Assembly: GCA_041677345.1 (NCBI GenBank)
Contig: JBAYQE010000023.1
Location: 1-33,630, forward strand
Source of the DNA: JALOAT01 sp041677345
GTDB lineage: Bacteria > Pseudomonadota > Gammaproteobacteria > Thiohalomonadales > Thiohalomonadaceae
DNA length: 33,630 nucleotides
Direction of reading: 5' to 3'
The position numbers were made by a program, and so were the translations under genes. The notes under the pieces were generated by a model. The model had not been told where the DNA came from, searched no databases, and was given only the letters and a program-made list of their open reading frames with translations. Shown here piece after piece: positions 32,500 to 33,630 of this stretch. The stretch's first letter is position 1, and each line of letters starts with the position of its first letter.

Positions 32500-33582
32500 A
32501 TGGCAATAGACAACGCCATTAAAGGCGAAATACACCTGCGGGTTTCAGCCGCAGCGGAACCCTTCATTACCGAAAACGCCCGGCTCCAGGCCGAGCTGCG
32601 CGCGCTGACGTCTTCCGTGCCGGCGGCGCTGGTCGTGCTGAATGCTAATGGGCAGGTGCGCACGGCCAATGCGCGCGCCGAGGCGCTGCTCGGGACGCCG
32701 CTGCTCGGCGAGCCCTGGCGCGAGGTGGTGCAGCGCGCGTTCGCGGAGGGCACCATGGGCAGCGACCTGTGCCTGCGCGACGGCCGGCTTGTCACCCTCG
32801 CCACCGCCCCGCTGGGCGGGATCCCGGGACAGGTGTTGTGGCTGCAGGACGTGACTGCGGAACGCCAGTGGCACCGCCAGGCGGAACATACGCGCCGCCT
32901 GGCCGACATGGGCCGCATGGCCGCGACCCTGGCCCATCAGGTGCGCACGCCGCTGGCCTCGGCCTTGCTCTACGCCTCCCAGCTCACCGACCCGCGCCTC
33001 ACGGAAACCCGTCGCGCGGGCTTTCACGAAAAACTCGTGGCCCGCCTGCGTGATCTGGAGCGCCTGGTGAACGACGTGCTCGGCCTGGCCCGCGGCGAGA
33101 CCGGGCAGGGGGCCTTCGATGCAGCGGAACTCTTCGCCCAGGTGCAGGACGCCGCCCGCGAGGCCGCCACCCCGCGGCAGATCCGTGTGCAGGCACAAGA
33201 TGATGCCGCCGGTATCCAGGCCTGCGGCAACCCCGTGCTCATCAAGAGCGCGCTGCTCAACCTCATCAACAATGCCCTCGAAGCCAGTCCGGCCGGCGCG
33301 GTGCTGGAACTCAGCTGCCGCCCGGCCAGGCCCGACGCGGTGGAATTCGTGGTGCGCGACCACGGCCGCGGTGTACCGGAAAACTTGCGCCCGAGCCTGT
33401 TCCAGCCCTTCGCCACCGGGCGACAGGACGGTGCGGGTCTCGGCCTGGCCGCGGTACGCGCGGTGGCGCGGGCCCACGGCGGCGAGGCGTGGTACGCGCC
33501 CGCCGAGGGCGGCGGCAGCCTGTTCGGGCTGCGCCTGCCGGCACAGTTGATGGTGGCCGAGCGCCTGGCAGTGAATGCGTGA
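32500..33582 (+). CDS. fleS: Flagellar sensor histidine kinase FleS/FlrB
   Basis: Cytoplasmic kinase that phosphorylates FleR to start middle flagellar genes. 360 aa from ATG 32500 (MAIDNAIKGEIH); a longer TTG start at 32461 lies within the -12 box of the promoter and is rejected. No membrane segments. A PAS-like domain (SVPAALVVLNANGQVRTANARAEALLG, about 45-135) is followed by the H box LAHQVRTPLAS with His146, then an HATPase with the N box LLNLINNALEASPAG, G1 DHGRGVPEN and G2 GAGLGLAAVRAVARAHGG. Ends 12 nt before fleR. Confidence 0.94.
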   Translation: MAIDNAIKGEIHLRVSAAAEPFITENARLQAELRALTSSVPAALVVLNANGQVRTANARAEALLGTPLLGEPWREVVQRAFAEGTMGSDLCLRDGRLVTLATAPLGGIPGQVLWLQDVTAERQWHRQAEHTRRLADMGRMAATLAHQVRTPLASALLYASQLTDPRLTETRRAGFHEKLVARLRDLERLVNDVLGLARGETGQGAFDAAELFAQVQDAAREAATPRQIRVQAQDDAAGIQACGNPVLIKSALLNLINNALEASPAGAVLELSCRPARPDAVEFVVRDHGRGVPENLRPSLFQPFATGRQDGAGLGLAAVRAVARAHGGEAWYAPAEGGGSLFGLRLPAQLMVAERLAVNA

Positions 33583-33594
33583 AGGAAAGAGAAC

Positions 33595-33630
33595 ATGCAA
33601 ACCGTACTCGTGGTTGAAGACGATCGGGGC
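33595..33630 (+). CDS. fleR: Response regulator FleR/FlrC, first 12 codons
   Basis: ATG 33595 follows GGAAAGAGAAC and opens MQTVLVVEDDRG, the acidic-pocket start of a receiver domain; the rest lies beyond the window. Position after fleS identifies it as the partner regulator; an NtrC-type structure is expected but not visible. Confidence 0.8.
   Translation, partial: MQTVLVVEDDRG

Overview
The window reads as chromosomal DNA of a flagellated, GC-rich gammaproteobacterium. The strongest clue is the flagellar control layout: a FleQ-type sigma-54 activator followed by a FleS/FleR two-component pair, sigma-54 boxes in front of early/middle operons and sigma-28 (FliA) boxes in front of late genes, as in Pseudomonas, Vibrio and many Chromatiales-type sulfur bacteria. 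A full selenocysteine cassette and a di-haem cytochrome c peroxidase fit a respiratory, facultatively anaerobic life. I cannot name the species from sequence alone. Region 1 (1-6568, minus strand): the 5' two thirds of a putA-type proline dehydrogenase/P5C dehydrogenase running off the left edge, preceded by a compact selA-selB-selC(tRNA-Sec)-selD block. selA and selB overlap by 4 bp and tRNA-Sec starts 8 nt after selB, so everything needed to make Sec-tRNA and deliver it to UGA is in one place. No selenoprotein gene is seen in the window, and SelD itself uses Cys. Region 2 (6893-9902, minus strand): a chemotaxis operon cheV-mcp-cheR, with coupled starts and a likely sigma-28 promoter. Region 3 (9960-11679, plus): flgA under a sigma-54 box, then flgM-flgN under a near-perfect sigma-28 box. 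Region 4 (11735-13233): tRNA-Ala(CGC), tRNA-Arg(CCT) and a minus-strand cytochrome c peroxidase, a housekeeping island that splits the flagellar locus. Region 5 (13603-24995, plus): the rod-hook-ring operon flgBCDEFGHIJKL, opened by a textbook sigma-54 box, with a candidate internal sigma-28 box in flgJ for the hook-associated genes flgKL. Region 6 (25038-30636, plus): fliC-flaG-fliD-fliS-fliT from a sigma-28 promoter, two REP-type inverted repeats, and a second fliS paralogue with its own sigma-28 promoter. Region 7 (30719-33630, plus): fleQ, a 140-bp nested palindrome, then a sigma-54 promoter driving fleS and the first 12 codons of fleR. The promoters can be read as a cascade: FleQ with sigma-54 drives fleSR and flgA; FleR with sigma-54 probably drives flgB and onward; after the hook is built FlgM leaves the cell and FliA switches on flgM, cheV-mcp-cheR, flgKL, fliC and fliS2. 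The least explained parts are the nested palindrome between fleQ and fleSR, the REP pair and second fliS, and the ligand-domain-less receptor wedged between cheV and cheR.
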